Notes: a model not told the origin generated them from the sequence alone. A stretch of DNA of 64,000 nt from Bacteroidetes bacterium HGW-Bacteroidetes-6 (GCA_002842495.1 PHDB01000012.1:1-64000); one strand, 5' to 3'; shown: positions 1 through 9,938, counted from the first letter of the stretch. A program made the numbers and translations.

Positions 1-1
1 A

Positions 2-349
2 GGTGGAATTGCACGTGGGTTTGGAGCAACTTGCCTGGTTGACATCAAACATGGTTACCCATTTGTGTTCAACAATGAAGAGCTAACAGAGCTTGCTCGC
101 GAAACGGCTATAGACTTTCTCGGTACTGAAAATGTTGACGATTTACCATTGCGTATGACAGCCGAAGATTTTTCGTATTTTTCGCATCAGGTGCCAGGAG
201 TGTACTATCGGTTCGGAATTGGGAATGATAGCCCCATTAGCAATTTGCACACTTCAACGTTTACGCTCGATGAAAATGCGCTGCTGACCGGAAGTTCAAC
301 AATGGCCGCTATTGCTTTATCGTTTCTTGAAAAATTTAATGCAGAATAA
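2..349 (+). CDS. M20-family amidohydrolase, C-terminal fragment
   Basis: The frame is open from the left edge (starting GGIARGFGA) through the listed start, so the gene begins outside the window and only about 115 C-terminal residues are visible. The motifs MTAEDFSYF, GVYYRFGIG and LHTSTFTLDE match the end of M20D peptidases/amidohydrolases (hippurate or IAA-amino-acid hydrolase type), where Glu-Asp-Phe and the late His belong to the metal/substrate site. These enzymes cleave N-acyl amino acids or small peptides. The exact substrate cannot be told from this piece. The next gene starts 3 bases after the stop, suggesting co-transcription. Confidence 0.85.
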   Translation, partial: GGIARGFGATCLVDIKHGYPFVFNNEELTELARETAIDFLGTENVDDLPLRMTAEDFSYFSHQVPGVYYRFGIGNDSPISNLHTSTFTLDENALLTGSSTMAAIALSFLEKFNAE

Positions 350-352
350 AAT

Positions 353-814
353 ATGAAGTGTTTTTTTTTAATCGCCTCAATGTTGGTTCTTGCAGCATGT
401 GGCTCGGGAAATATGCAGCCTCAGCATTTTTATCAGGGTTTCAAAAATAATGCATGGCCAATTGGAAACACCATTAGCTTTTCGTTCGAAGTAACCGACA
501 CCTCAAAAGTATGCGACATCACCGCCAATTTGCGCTACAACGATACATTCTCTTTTTCATCACTCAATTTAAGTGTGGTTATGCTAACTCCATCAGGCTC
601 TTCTCGATTCAGTAAAATAGTTCTACCTATCACAAAAGCCAATGGAGATAGAAACGGAATCCGAACAAACGATTACATTGGGCTTCCTTTCGATGTGTAC
701 AAATCGGTACGTTTTGCAGAAAAAGGAACCTGGGTGCTTAATTTTAATCATACAATGCCAGTCGATATTTTTCGCGGCCTCATAGGGTTGGAAATCAATA
801 TTTTACCCCAATAA
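353..814 (+). CDS. gldH: GldH-like gliding-motility lipoprotein
   Basis: 153 residues with a lipoprotein signal (hydrophobic stretch then LAACGSG, lipidated Cys near residue 16). After it comes a beta-rich domain with TISFSFEVTDTS and NLRYNDTFSFSSL, a pattern I recognise from GldH of Flavobacteriia and relatives (Trp followed by 'F.F...D', 'LR.N..Y.F.NL', late 'G.W...F...M'). GldH is an outer-membrane-associated lipoprotein needed for gliding and chitin use in Flavobacterium johnsoniae. The length fits the family. It starts 3 bases after the amidohydrolase stop. Many gldH-carrying Bacteroidales do not glide, so the name describes family rather than phenotype. Confidence 0.7.
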   Translation: MKCFFLIASMLVLAACGSGNMQPQHFYQGFKNNAWPIGNTISFSFEVTDTSKVCDITANLRYNDTFSFSSLNLSVVMLTPSGSSRFSKIVLPITKANGDRNGIRTNDYIGLPFDVYKSVRFAEKGTWVLNFNHTMPVDIFRGLIGLEINILPQ

Positions 815-847
815 AAAAACCGCCATACAGTTTCCCATACAGCGGTT
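812..847 (-). terminator. Rho-independent terminator of the minus-strand cargo gene
   Basis: Read on the minus strand, AACCGC and GCGGTT pair around an 18-base loop and are followed by TTTTTTTA. It lies between two convergent genes, right after the stop of the 863-2173 gene. Confidence 0.6.
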
Positions 848-862
848 CTGAAATATACTGGA

Positions 863-2173
863 TTAGTTTATCAACAATGTAGTTGAAGCAAAGCTGCCAT
901 CGTTTCCATTGATAATTACTGAGTAAACACCACTATTGAAAGATTGTGTGTTTACAATTGCATTCTGGCTGAAAGGAGCTTCAAACACTATTCTTCCGGT
1001 TATGTCAGCAATCCGGATTGTACCTTCAGCATTGGCCAAAACATTTACGGTTTCAGAAGCAGGGTTTGGATATACATTGGCACTGATTTCAAATTCACCA
1101 ATTGCATTGTGAATAGTAACATCAGATGCTGAACGAGGCTGTATTTTCCATTCGCTGAAATTATAGTCCATCACGCCTGTGATGTCATAGAATGTCCCTA
1201 TTACCGGTGTGTAAGCATAAATGAGGTCGCCAACTTTTAGCGTGCTCATACCATCGCCTACGGTCCACTCTAAATAAGTGTCAGGAAGTGAGATACATTC
1301 AGCATTACTAACTTTCACTAATACACCTTCATACATTTCTGCAGGTGCATCAGGTAAATTTAAATCTGTAACTTGAACTGGATTGCCAGAACTTACTTTC
1401 ACGTAGTTGCTAATTGATTTCAATTCAGTAAGACTGTAATATTCGTCAACAATTGCTGAGAATGTAATACTGTCACCAACTGCAGGAGTGTTAACTGCAT
1501 CATAAACATAAACACCACTCCATGGGCCAGTTCCGTTTTGAATCCAGTATGCACCAGTTTTGGTTGCACTAACAATTCCGCCAGTGTTTACTGGGTCTCC
1601 GTAATAGGTACTGCTGTCTCCAGTTGTGTATTGTATGTCGTGGATAGAAACAGTGCTTGAAGAACCGACAGAAACGTAGAATGAGTCAATTTGCAGATTG
1701 TCATATGTTGCCGTTGTGTTACGGAACGATAAAATAAATTCTGCAGCACTCGATGTAGTATCGCACATAATTACTTGTTCAACTTTTACCCATGAGGCAG
1801 AGTTAATTACAGCATAACTGCTGTAAGATACGTAGGAGCCTGTAGCGCCTCTGTACATCCCAACACGTACATCACCAGTACCTCTTGCATAATAAGAAAC
1901 ATTGTACACTTCTCCAGCTGTAACGCTAACTGCTTGTGTTGATAGTCTTTTGTGCGAGGTTGTTGCATTTATCAATTGTACAGAATAAGTACCTGTTTGA
2001 GGAGTTGTTGAATATTGAACAACTTCCGTAGTAAGCGCACTTGTTGCTACACCACGCCAATCTGATGGTGTATTTGGATCTGTCCAGCTTTCAAATCCAC
2101 TGTAAAACACTTGTCCGATGCCGGTTCCGTAAGCAAATACGGTTAAAGCGGCTAATAATAGAATTTTTTTCAT
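863..2173 (-). CDS. Secreted T9SS cargo with carbohydrate-binding-like and OB-fold-like domains
   Basis: The start is placed at the internal Met (MKKILLLAAL, a signal peptide), not the longer ORF start, because a -7 promoter element lies inside the longer version. 436 residues. After the signal peptide there is a galactose-binding/CBM-like beta domain with a GFESW start (about 20-170). Next is a stretch with GDPVNTGGIVSA and GAYWIQNGTGPWSGVYVYD (about 180-350), resembling the OB-fold domain found in secreted nucleases and DUF5689 proteins. It ends with a T9SS type A sorting domain (ANVYPNPASETVNV ... GVYSVIING). No catalytic domain is visible, so binding is more likely than catalysis. It is monocistronic, with its own promoter and terminator. 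Confidence 0.75.
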   Translation of the reverse strand: MKKILLLAALTVFAYGTGIGQVFYSGFESWTDPNTPSDWRGVATSALTTEVVQYSTTPQTGTYSVQLINATTSHKRLSTQAVSVTAGEVYNVSYYARGTGDVRVGMYRGATGSYVSYSSYAVINSASWVKVEQVIMCDTTSSAAEFILSFRNTTATYDNLQIDSFYVSVGSSSTVSIHDIQYTTGDSSTYYGDPVNTGGIVSATKTGAYWIQNGTGPWSGVYVYDAVNTPAVGDSITFSAIVDEYYSLTELKSISNYVKVSSGNPVQVTDLNLPDAPAEMYEGVLVKVSNAECISLPDTYLEWTVGDGMSTLKVGDLIYAYTPVIGTFYDITGVMDYNFSEWKIQPRSASDVTIHNAIGEFEISANVYPNPASETVNVLANAEGTIRIADITGRIVFEAPFSQNAIVNTQSFNSGVYSVIINGNDGSFASTTLLIN

Positions 2174-2190
2174 CTCTTTCAAATTTGATT

Positions 2191-2198
2191 CAAAGATA
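2191..2198 (-). promoter_or_regulatory. -7 promoter element of the 863-2173 gene
   Basis: TATCTTTG on the minus strand matches the Bacteroidota -7 consensus TAnnTTTG and ends 17 bases before the chosen ATG. No TTG -33 element is seen at the ideal distance. Confidence 0.5.
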
Positions 2199-2244
2199 AT
2201 CATTATTTTTATACCCTTATTATCTTCACGTTAATTATTGCTTT

Positions 2245-3339
2245 ATGAAACTTCTCGAAATCGTTAATCATCTTGAAAAATTAGTCCCGTCTCAACTTCA
2301 GGAAAATTATGATAATTGCGGATTACAAATTGGAAACCCTGAAAATGAAATAATTGGCATTCTTTATTCACTCGACATTAATGAGAATGTTATTGATAAA
2401 GCCATCGACACAAAATGTAATCTTATCATCAGTCATCATCCTCTCATTTTCACAGGAGTTAAAAATATAGACCTTTCCAAACCGAATGGCCGTATTATTC
2501 AAAAATGCATACAACATCAAATAGCTATTGTTTCGTTGCATACCAATTTTGACAAGTCGCCTTTTGGCGTAAATTCGGTTTTGGCAAATGCATTGGGACT
2601 GATTGATACAAAAACTCTTGTTCCTGAATCAGGAAAATTGAAAAAAATAGTTACTTTTTGTCCTGTTGCTCAGGCAGAAACTGTTCGCAAAGCTCTATTT
2701 AACGCTGGTGCCGGCCACATTGGCAATTACGATTCCTGTTCTTTTTACACTGAAGGTTTTGGGTCTTTCAAAGCTGGTGAAAACACAAATCCGTTTGCAG
2801 GCGAGGCTGGCAGACTTCATTTCGAGCCCGAAATGCGTATTGAAACTGTTTTTCCTGCATGGAAACAAAAATCGGTTATTGATGCATTATTATCCCATCA
2901 CCCATACGAGGAAGTAGCATTCGATGTGTATTCGCTCGACAATAGTATTGAGAATATTGGATTGGGCTTGGTGGGAAATTTGATACAACCACAAACAATT
3001 ACCGAGTTTTTAAATTCAGTGAAAGAAAAACTCAATATTCAATTTCTTCGCTTCAGTCAATACGAAATTAAAACAGTAAAACGCATTGCCGTATGTGGCG
3101 GCTCAGGAACATCATTTATATCTCATGCAATTGCTTCCGGAGCACAGGCCTTCATTACTGCAGATGCAAAATACCATGACTTTCAGGCCGCTTCCGGTCG
3201 CATTCTCCTTGTCGATGCAGGACATTTTGAAACCGAAATTTTTAGTTTAAATGCATTAATGTCACTTGTTTCGGATTTTTTGCCTAATTTTGCACCTCAA
3301 ATTATTTATCCAGAGACAAATTGGGTAAATACAGTATAA
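2245..3339 (+). CDS. Nif3-like dinuclear metal centre protein (GTP cyclohydrolase I type 2 family)
   Basis: 364 residues. The N-terminal half has the Nif3 metal-binding signatures LIISHHPLIF and SLHTNFDKSPFGVN; the C-terminal half has FITADAKYHDF and LLVDAGHFETE, the remaining His/Glu ligands. Between them (about 130-230) is the inserted PII/CutA-like domain found in the long YqfO-type members. These proteins form toroidal hexamers with a di-metal site; their physiological reaction is unsettled. The start is an ATG with little room upstream. The zinc-ribbon gene follows 19 bases later, a pairing common in Bacteroidota, which suggests a shared but unknown function. Confidence 0.9.
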   Translation: MKLLEIVNHLEKLVPSQLQENYDNCGLQIGNPENEIIGILYSLDINENVIDKAIDTKCNLIISHHPLIFTGVKNIDLSKPNGRIIQKCIQHQIAIVSLHTNFDKSPFGVNSVLANALGLIDTKTLVPESGKLKKIVTFCPVAQAETVRKALFNAGAGHIGNYDSCSFYTEGFGSFKAGENTNPFAGEAGRLHFEPEMRIETVFPAWKQKSVIDALLSHHPYEEVAFDVYSLDNSIENIGLGLVGNLIQPQTITEFLNSVKEKLNIQFLRFSQYEIKTVKRIAVCGGSGTSFISHAIASGAQAFITADAKYHDFQAASGRILLVDAGHFETEIFSLNALMSLVSDFLPNFAPQIIYPETNWVNTV

Positions 3340-3358
3340 TCAAAATATTACACTTGTT

Positions 3359-4237
3359 ATGGCCGTAAGTAATTCAAAAACTACCGACAAGAAAAAAGCT
3401 CCAACTTCAAAAAAAGCTGCCGAAGCTCCCTATACTTCTGAAGCCTCTGTTGTAGTAGATAACACCGAGTTTGTTAAATCCGACGAAAGTGTTGACAACA
3501 TAGTCCGCCTGAAGCTTATGGCCTTATATTCGTTGCAGGTGATTGATACGCAGGTAGACAAAATACGCATAATCCGCGGAGAATTGCCTCTTGAAGTTCA
3601 GGATCTTGAAGACGAAATTGCAGGTCTGTCAACTCGCCTCGAAAACAATACGGCCGAAATTACAGAACTCAACCGAGCTGTTACAGAATACAATGAGGAA
3701 ATTGCTCGTAGCCGCGAAATGATTAAAAAATACGAGCAACAACAAAAAAATGTTCGCAACAATCGTGAATATGAATCCCTTTCGAAAGAAATTGAATTTC
3801 AGGGACTTGAGATTCAGTTGCGCGAAAAGAAATTACGCGAAGCTTCAGTTGCCATTGACGCTAAAAACAAACTCATCGACGATGTAAAAGCTCAACTCGA
3901 AGCGAAAGAATCAAACCTGCGCGACAAAAACGCAGAGCTGTCTGAAATTATTGCTGAAACCGAAAAAGAAGAGCAAATGCTGATGGTAAAATCAGAAAAA
4001 GCAAAAGCAATTATAGAAGACAGGTATCTTACTGCCTATACCCGTATCCGCAAAAGTGTACGTAATGGCTTAGCGGTCGTAAAAATAGAAAGAAACGCTT
4101 GCGGTGGTTGCTTTAGCAAAATTCCACCTCAACGCCAACTCGAAATCAGAATGCATAAGAAAATTTTGGTTTGCGAATATTGTGGTCGCATCATTGTTGA
4201 TGAAACGATAGCAGACACAATTGAAACTTCCAACTAG
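3359..4237 (+). CDS. Coiled-coil protein with C-terminal C4 zinc ribbon
   Basis: 292 residues. There is a Lys/Ala/Thr-rich, probably disordered tail (1-45), then a long charged helical region (about 65-235) with heptad-like Leu/Ile spacing. At the end is a zinc ribbon with CGGC (Cys248/251) and CEYC (Cys272/275). This is the COG1579 type, predicted nucleic-acid-binding. Typical members are about 240 residues; the extra length is the N-terminal tail. It is co-directional with the Nif3 gene and followed by a strong terminator, so the two likely form one operon. The molecular role is not established. Confidence 0.88.
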   Translation: MAVSNSKTTDKKKAPTSKKAAEAPYTSEASVVVDNTEFVKSDESVDNIVRLKLMALYSLQVIDTQVDKIRIIRGELPLEVQDLEDEIAGLSTRLENNTAEITELNRAVTEYNEEIARSREMIKKYEQQQKNVRNNREYESLSKEIEFQGLEIQLREKKLREASVAIDAKNKLIDDVKAQLEAKESNLRDKNAELSEIIAETEKEEQMLMVKSEKAKAIIEDRYLTAYTRIRKSVRNGLAVVKIERNACGGCFSKIPPQRQLEIRMHKKILVCEYCGRIIVDETIADTIETSN

Positions 4238-4253
4238 AGACTTTCAATGACAT

Positions 4254-4281
4254 AAAAAAGGGGCTTTTCAGCCCCTTTTTT
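4254..4281. terminator. Bidirectional intrinsic terminator
   Basis: AAAAAAGGGGC-TTTTCA-GCCCCTTTTTT is a perfect hairpin with A/T runs on both sides. It serves the convergent zinc-ribbon and FadL-like genes. Confidence 0.9.
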
Positions 4282-4294
4282 ATTTTATCAATTG

Positions 4295-5764
4295 TTAACT
4301 CCCGAATTTTACACCCATGGTAATAATAAAACTCCCCCGGGTTATATCCGATTTCACGGGATTCAGAGTCATCCCCATATTACCAATGATAGTAGGATCG
4401 TACAAGTAATAATCTTCGCTGCGCATTGTGTGAACATACGTGAGATCAATATAATAGTTGTTTTCGCGAATTCCGAATCCACCAGAAATATTTTGAGTCG
4501 ACATATCATTTAGGCTGTTTGCATAGGGTGAACCATAATATGAATATCCGGCGCGAATTGCAAATGGAGCTAAAATCCACTCGGTTCCTACTTTAAAGTT
4601 ATTAGCGACTGTATAATTGGTCGAAACAGCTTCGTTGGCATCAAAAAAGTCGTACATAGGATCGGTTGCACGTAATTTCGCCTGACTGTAGTCCACCATT
4701 TCGTATTCAGCGCTCACAACTCCCTTTTTGCCAATTACAAATGCTATTCCCCCCATCATACGCATAGGAGTAGAAAGTCTGTAATCGTAAACACCCTGAG
4801 GTGAGCGGCTTTCGTAAGTTGCTGTTTCTAAATCGGAACGCATCACCCGGCTGTATGTATCGTGCATATCGTAAAAAGTAGGTGTATGAATTGCTGCAGA
4901 AATTCTAACCCAATCAGTAATGCGATAAATCATTCCAAGTTTGAAATTAAATCCCGCGCCTGTAGTATTTAATTCGTCATTAACAGCAAGTGAGTTGAAT
5001 CCCGCAAGGCTGTCACCCTGATCGCTTTCCTTGTAATATGCATCTTCGTTGTAGCGAAGAAATGGAAAACCGAGAGTAGCGCCAAGATAAAATTTATCAT
5101 TGTAGTTCCCACCAAGAGAGAGAACCATTTCACTGATTCCACCAGAAGTTGTAATACTTTTCTGTTGCATTACTCCTCCATCGACAGCAGTTGTGTACGA
5201 TGTTGGGTTACCTACTAAAGTGTCGAGCAACCATGTGTTCCAAGCTAGTTCTGTGTCGAAAGAGTTCAAATTATTATAATCATGACCTTCAGCAGTGTAT
5301 TGATATACATCTAGTATTGAATTGCTGGTATTATCGCCACGCATAAAATAACTACTATTGAAATCGGCTAAACGATTTACACCAAAGCCAAACTGTACAG
5401 CTTTCCACTCGGGCTTGCCTGAACTGGTAGAAAGGTCTCCAGTAAACACCATTCCCATATTGGGAATAGTAAAAGCAGCTTTTGAGTCTTCTCCTGTAGT
5501 GCCATTGTATGTTGATTTTGTTCCAGTGAAAGAAATTCCGGGAGAAAACATCACCTCCGAAGTCCGATACATTCCTATTCCGGCAGGATTGGTGCTAAGC
5601 ACAGAGAAATCGGCACCAAGAGCTGAGAACGAGCCTCCCATGGCTGAAAAACGAGCTGTTCCGCTATTCATAAGGAATGAGTACCTGAGCGCATCTGTTT
5701 CGTTTTGTCCAAGGGCTACAACGCTCAAAAGCACACCCAGCGAAATGATCATTATCTTTTTCAT
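4295..5764 (-). CDS. OmpP1/FadL/TodX-family outer-membrane transport protein
   Basis: 489 residues with a signal peptide (MKKIMIISLGVLLSVVALGQ). The N-terminus carries the FadL-type hatch motifs ARFSAMGGSFSALG and STNPAGIGMYR; the rest alternates aromatic and polar residues as in a beta barrel. FadL-type porins let hydrophobic compounds such as long-chain fatty acids cross the outer membrane. In Bacteroidota these are often labelled 'hemin receptor' without strong evidence. The barrel ends FIITMGVKFGS, without the usual final Phe. It shares a terminator with the convergent gene and stands just downstream of the low-complexity lipoprotein gene. Confidence 0.82.
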   Translation of the reverse strand: MKKIMIISLGVLLSVVALGQNETDALRYSFLMNSGTARFSAMGGSFSALGADFSVLSTNPAGIGMYRTSEVMFSPGISFTGTKSTYNGTTGEDSKAAFTIPNMGMVFTGDLSTSSGKPEWKAVQFGFGVNRLADFNSSYFMRGDNTSNSILDVYQYTAEGHDYNNLNSFDTELAWNTWLLDTLVGNPTSYTTAVDGGVMQQKSITTSGGISEMVLSLGGNYNDKFYLGATLGFPFLRYNEDAYYKESDQGDSLAGFNSLAVNDELNTTGAGFNFKLGMIYRITDWVRISAAIHTPTFYDMHDTYSRVMRSDLETATYESRSPQGVYDYRLSTPMRMMGGIAFVIGKKGVVSAEYEMVDYSQAKLRATDPMYDFFDANEAVSTNYTVANNFKVGTEWILAPFAIRAGYSYYGSPYANSLNDMSTQNISGGFGIRENNYYIDLTYVHTMRSEDYYLYDPTIIGNMGMTLNPVKSDITRGSFIITMGVKFGS

Positions 5765-5801
5765 AATATCATTAGTTTATTCGTTATTGATTCAACTTTA
5801 A

Positions 5802-7553
5802 TTAGCGATGTCCGCCAGAACTACTTCCCGATGATCTGCTGCTGGAAGACGAACTTCCGGAAGAGCTTGACCCAGAAGATCTCGTACTACTACTTGAACT
5901 GCTTGGACGCGAATAGCTTGATCCGGATGATCTTGAACTACTTCCAGAGCTGCTACTCGAACTACTTGGGCGCGAATAAGAACTACCTGAGCTACTTCCA
6001 GAGCTAGAAGAACTTGAACTACTAGGACGTGAATAGGAGCTTCCCGAGTTACTACCTGAACTACTTGGTCTTGAGTAAGAGCTTCCCGAATTTGAACTTG
6101 AACTACTGGGACGTGTGTAGCTGCTGCCTGAGTTGTTTGAGCTACTGTTGGGACGTGTGTAGCTCCCGGAGGAGGAGTTACCAGAAGAACTTGGCCTCTG
6201 ATAACTCGATGAATTACTTGGTCTTTGGTATGTGTTGTTACTAGGGCTGTTGTACTCGTTGCTCGATTGGGGTTTCGAATAGCTGGGTGAAGTGTACTGT
6301 TGTACCGGACGCTGAGTTGAACTATTATTGGTCGAACTATTAGTAGGATTGTTTTGTCTAATCGTTGTATTAGTTGTAGTACCGGAATTGCTTGAGTTGT
6401 TCGGACGAACATAGGTATTATTAGTCGTTGTAGTACCGGTATTGTTCGGACGAACTGTTGTTCCGTTGCTGCTGGTGGTAGTACCCGAGTTGCTTGGACG
6501 AATTGTCGTCAGATTACTATTGGTACTTGTCTCATTGGTATTCGGACGTATAGTTGTAGTATTCGAGCTGTTATTGTTTGGATGTACTGTATTTGATGTA
6601 ACAGCTGGACGATCGGTAAATTTTGAAGTGCTTGCAACTGTGCTTATTCCATTGTTGTTTACAATTTCACTTGCTACATAATTCTCATAACGCTGTCCAA
6701 AGCTTAGATTGCTTGTTGATTGAGTTGTGTTTCCATCAGTTGGTCTTGGATTGGTTGATGCACCACTGATATAATCACGGGGGCCATAATAAATGTTGTT
6801 ATTGGAATTGTAGTCGTAGCTATTGTAGTAATAACCGCTATTTCCATAATATCCATCATAGTATCCATCCCAGTAGCCATTACTGTATCCGTTCCAGTAT
6901 CCGTTGTTATAACCACCCCAGTAGCCATTGTTGTATCCCCAGTAGTAGCTGCTGTAGTAAGGATATCCATACCCCCAATATCCGCCATACGAAGGATATC
7001 CCCAGCCATAATGGCTATAATATGGGCTATACCATCCCCAGTGATGATGATGATGGTAAGGAGTCCACCACCATGAGTAGGTTGAATAAACCGAAACTCC
7101 ATAATAATAGGGGTCATAGGTGTACCAGTACATATTGGTGTAGTATGGGTCATAATAGTCGTAACCATATGAACCACCGTAAAATCTACGAAGTCTTGTG
7201 CTGTATTCGTAGTCGTAATAGTCGCCATAGTAATTGTTGGTTACGTATGATGACCCATCATCTCCAATATAAGATTCGGTTGTAGATTTGGTTCCGCCAG
7301 TATTATTGTCGTAACCGGTATTTTCATCCGAGTAAACCTTATCGGATGGCTGCGTTTCGTCGTATGTCGATGAATTGTCGTATGTTTGACCGCTGTTTGC
7401 TGCTACCACATCGGCGTTGCTTGTTTTTGCCACAGCATCGCTTTTGGAAAAATAAACATCATCGTAAGGGTTTGCAGTGTAATAATTTACGGTACAGCCG
7501 GAGAACATGAGGACTATTGCCGCAAAAACTGAAAAATAGATTGTCCGTTTCAT
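5802..7553 (-). CDS. Low-complexity lipoprotein with Tyr/Trp/Gly-, Asn/Thr- and Ser/Arg/Pro-rich repeats
   Basis: The start is set at [10 protein letters not shown], giving a lipoprotein signal ([11 protein letters not shown]); the upstream 20 codons overlap promoter space. 583 residues in four zones. Up to about 130 is acidic/Asn-Ser ([13 protein letters not shown] resembles Bacteroidota proteins with 'DDVYYS'). About 130-270 is extremely Tyr/Trp/Gly-rich (repeated WGY/NGYW/GYYDG) with a HHHHH run. About 330-430 holds NNT-type spacers punctuated by [TIV]RP. About 440 to the end is Ser/Gly blocks punctuated by Y[STQ]RP, with at least eight units, ending GGHR. Function is unknown; the composition suggests a disordered, possibly cohesive or matrix-forming surface protein. 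The other open frames here are shadows of the repeats. Confidence 0.75.
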   Translation of the reverse strand: MKRTIYFSVFAAIVLMFSGCTVNYYTANPYDDVYFSKSDAVAKTSNADVVAANSGQTYDNSSTYDETQPSDKVYSDENTGYDNNTGGTKSTTESYIGDDGSSYVTNNYYGDYYDYEYSTRLRRFYGGSYGYDYYDPYYTNMYWYTYDPYYYGVSVYSTYSWWWTPYHHHHHWGWYSPYYSHYGWGYPSYGGYWGYGYPYYSSYYWGYNNGYWGGYNNGYWNGYSNGYWDGYYDGYYGNSGYYYNSYDYNSNNNIYYGPRDYISGASTNPRPTDGNTTQSTSNLSFGQRYENYVASEIVNNNGISTVASTSKFTDRPAVTSNTVHPNNNSSNTTTIRPNTNETSTNSNLTTIRPSNSGTTTSSNGTTVRPNNTGTTTTNNTYVRPNNSSNSGTTTNTTIRQNNPTNSSTNNSSTQRPVQQYTSPSYSKPQSSNEYNSPSNNTYQRPSNSSSYQRPSSSGNSSSGSYTRPNSSSNNSGSSYTRPSSSSSNSGSSYSRPSSSGSNSGSSYSRPSSSSSSSSGSSSGSSYSRPSSSSSSSGSSSRSSGSSYSRPSSSSSSTRSSGSSSSGSSSSSSRSSGSSSGGHR

Positions 7554-7579
7554 ATTAATTTCCTCCGAAATTTTATTGT

Positions 7580-7587
7580 TACTTTTG
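7580..7587 (+). promoter_or_regulatory. -7 element upstream of proS
   Basis: TACTTTTG matches TAnnTTTG exactly and lies 32 bases before the proS ATG, inside the 66-base divergent intergenic region. No clear TTG at the -33 position. Confidence 0.45.
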
Positions 7588-7619
7588 TTTCGCAAAATAA
7601 AACCAAATATCATACCAAA

Positions 7620-9092
7620 ATGGGAAGCAAAATTACTTCAAGAGCAGAAAATTATTCTCAATGGTACATCGACATTGTTCAGAATGCTGGATTAGCAGAG
7701 AACTCGGCTGTCCGAGGATGCATGGTTATTAAGCCATACGGATATGCCATCTGGGAAAAGATGCGCGATGTTTTAGACAAGATGTTTAAAGAAACAGGGC
7801 ATGTAAATGCCTACTTTCCAATTTTTATACCAAAATCGTTTTTTTCCAAAGAGGCTAGTCACGTTGAAGGCTTTGCCAAAGAATGTGCAGTAGTTACACA
7901 TTATCGATTAAAAAATGCTCCCGATGGTTCGGGAATTGTTGTTGACGAGGATGCCAGACTTGAAGAAGAACTTATTGTTCGCCCAACCTCAGAGACAATA
8001 ATTTGGGATACTTATCGCGATTGGATTCAATCGTACCGCGATCTGCCTTTATTAATTAATCAGTGGGCCAATGTGGTTCGCTGGGAAATGCGTACCCGTT
8101 TATTTTTACGTACAGCCGAATTTCTTTGGCAGGAAGGTCATACAGCCCATGCCACCGAAAAAGAAGCCATTGAAGAAGCTGAGCGTATGCTCAATGTCTA
8201 TGCAACTTTTGCTGAAGATTGGATGGCCATTCCAGTTCTTCGCGGAGTAAAATCGGCCAACGAACGCTTTGCTGGCGCAGTAGAAACCTATTGCATTGAG
8301 GCTTTAATGCAGGATGGAAAGGCATTGCAAGCAGGCACATCGCATTTTTTGGGTCAAAATTTCGCAAAAGCTTTTGATGTGAAATTTTTAAGCAAAGAAA
8401 ATCAACAGGAATATGTGTGGGCGACATCATGGGGAGTTTCTACACGCTTGATTGGAGCTTTGATAATGACTCATAGCGACGACAAAGGACTTGTTTTACC
8501 TCCAACCTTGGCTCCAATTCAGGTTGTACTTGTTCCTATTCTCAAAAAAGAAGAACAAACGCCATTGATATTGAATTATTTAGGAGAAATTGAAACGGAG
8601 CTAAAAAAAGCCGGTATTTCGGTTAAACTCGATGACAGCGATAATTATTCGCCAGGTTGGAAATTTGCCGAATACGAAATGAAAGGAGTCCCTTTGCGTA
8701 TTGCTGTTGGTGCACGCGATTTAGAGAATAATAATCTTGAAATTGCACGTCGAGACACTCTTACAAAAGAAGTTGTTTCGCGCGATGGAATAGCTGACAG
8801 GGTGATTGCAATGCTGGTTGATATACAAAGCAATTTATTTCAAAGATCAGCACGGTTTAGAACGGAAAATTCTCATACTGTAGAAAACTGGGACGAGTTT
8901 GTTGATGCTATTGAAAACAGAGGAGGATTTGTGTATGCTCACTGGGATGGAACTTCCGAAACAGAAGAGAAAATTAAAGAACTGACCAAAGCCACCATCA
9001 GAGTAATTCCTTTTGGGGAAGAAGAAGCCGGGAAATGTGTGCTCACGGGCAAACCATCTGCACGTCGGGTGGTGTTTGCAAAAGCCTATTAA
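7620..9092 (+). CDS. proS: Proline--tRNA ligase
   Basis: 490 residues, the short archaeal/eukaryote-like ProRS without the bacterial editing insertion. Class II motif 2 is visible in [19 protein letters not shown], preceded by [12 protein letters not shown], and motif 3 lies in the [10 protein letters not shown] to [15 protein letters not shown] stretch. An anticodon-binding domain ([11 protein letters not shown] onward) and the C-terminal extension of this subclass follow. The enzyme charges tRNA-Pro with proline in the cytoplasm. It is followed one base later by mazG, so the two are co-transcribed. Confidence 0.97.
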   Translation: MGSKITSRAENYSQWYIDIVQNAGLAENSAVRGCMVIKPYGYAIWEKMRDVLDKMFKETGHVNAYFPIFIPKSFFSKEASHVEGFAKECAVVTHYRLKNAPDGSGIVVDEDARLEEELIVRPTSETIIWDTYRDWIQSYRDLPLLINQWANVVRWEMRTRLFLRTAEFLWQEGHTAHATEKEAIEEAERMLNVYATFAEDWMAIPVLRGVKSANERFAGAVETYCIEALMQDGKALQAGTSHFLGQNFAKAFDVKFLSKENQQEYVWATSWGVSTRLIGALIMTHSDDKGLVLPPTLAPIQVVLVPILKKEEQTPLILNYLGEIETELKKAGISVKLDDSDNYSPGWKFAEYEMKGVPLRIAVGARDLENNNLEIARRDTLTKEVVSRDGIADRVIAMLVDIQSNLFQRSARFRTENSHTVENWDEFVDAIENRGGFVYAHWDGTSETEEKIKELTKATIRVIPFGEEEAGKCVLTGKPSARRVVFAKAY

Positions 9093-9093
9093 A

Positions 9094-9861
9094 ATGAATA
9101 AAAAACTTGCCGAATTCGAACGTCTGCTTAATATTATGGATCGCCTGAGGCTTGAATGTCCATGGGATCAGAAGCAAACCAACGAAACCCTTCGTTATCT
9201 CACAATTGAAGAAATGTATGAGTTGGGTGATGCTGTTCTCGAAAAAGATGATGATGGCATCATGAAGGAATTGGGCGATCTTATGCTTCACATTGTTTTC
9301 TATGCAAAAATCGGCGAAGAAAAAAACGCTTTCAATATGGGCGATGTGTTGGCTTCGATTAACGAAAAGCTAATAAGACGCCATCCGCATGTGTTTGGCG
9401 AAACTACAGTTACGGGCGAAGATGACGTAAAAGCCAACTGGGAAAAGATTAAAATGGGTGAAGGTCGCAAAAGTGTACTCGAAGGGGTGCCTGCTGGATT
9501 ACCAGCAATGGTAAAGGCATTTCGAATTCAGGAAAAGGTAAAAGGTGTCGGCTTTGAATGGGAAGAGACTGATCAGGTTTGGGATAAGGTGAAAGAGGAA
9601 CTCAACGAGCTTGAAAGTGAAGTAAGCTCGAATTCAACAATGGATAAAATTGAAGATGAATTTGGCGATGTTTTATTTTCGTTGGTGAATTATGCCCGCT
9701 TTATTGGTGTGAATCCTGAAAATGCACTCGAGCGAACCAATAAAAAATTTATTCAGCGGTTTAAGTTTATAGAAGAATCAGCTGCCGCAATGGGTAAGTC
9801 GTTGAACGATATGTCGTTGGCCGAAATGGATGCTATTTGGGTGAAAGCAAAAAAACACTAG
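9094..9861 (+). CDS. mazG: Nucleoside triphosphate pyrophosphohydrolase MazG
   Basis: The listed ORF starts inside proS; the real start is the ATG at 9094, one base after the proS stop (MNKKLAEFERLL). 255 residues with the duplicated MazG fold. The first repeat has ECPWDQKQTNETL, EEMYELGDA and KELGDLMLHIVFYAK; the second has EELNELESE and DEFGDVLFSLVNYAR. The acidic EExxE/ExxD residues bind magnesium. MazG hydrolyses (d)NTPs to monophosphates, a housecleaning role that also tunes ppGpp-related stress in E. coli. Length fits the family. Confidence 0.95.
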   Translation: MNKKLAEFERLLNIMDRLRLECPWDQKQTNETLRYLTIEEMYELGDAVLEKDDDGIMKELGDLMLHIVFYAKIGEEKNAFNMGDVLASINEKLIRRHPHVFGETTVTGEDDVKANWEKIKMGEGRKSVLEGVPAGLPAMVKAFRIQEKVKGVGFEWEETDQVWDKVKEELNELESEVSSNSTMDKIEDEFGDVLFSLVNYARFIGVNPENALERTNKKFIQRFKFIEESAAAMGKSLNDMSLAEMDAIWVKAKKH

Positions 9862-9938
9862 GGGGAGATTTTTACAATTACGACGTGTTAATATACCATT
9901 TTAAGGAAATTTCACTTTATTAAACCAGCCGATTGTTG

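Noticed and set aside
5798-7228. Long alternative-frame ORFs (204 and 174 residues) inside the low-complexity gene
   Set aside because: Repetitive codons keep other frames open; they lack a signal peptide and their composition (Val/Arg or Ile/Met/Thr repeats) is a frame-shift image of the Ser/Tyr repeats.
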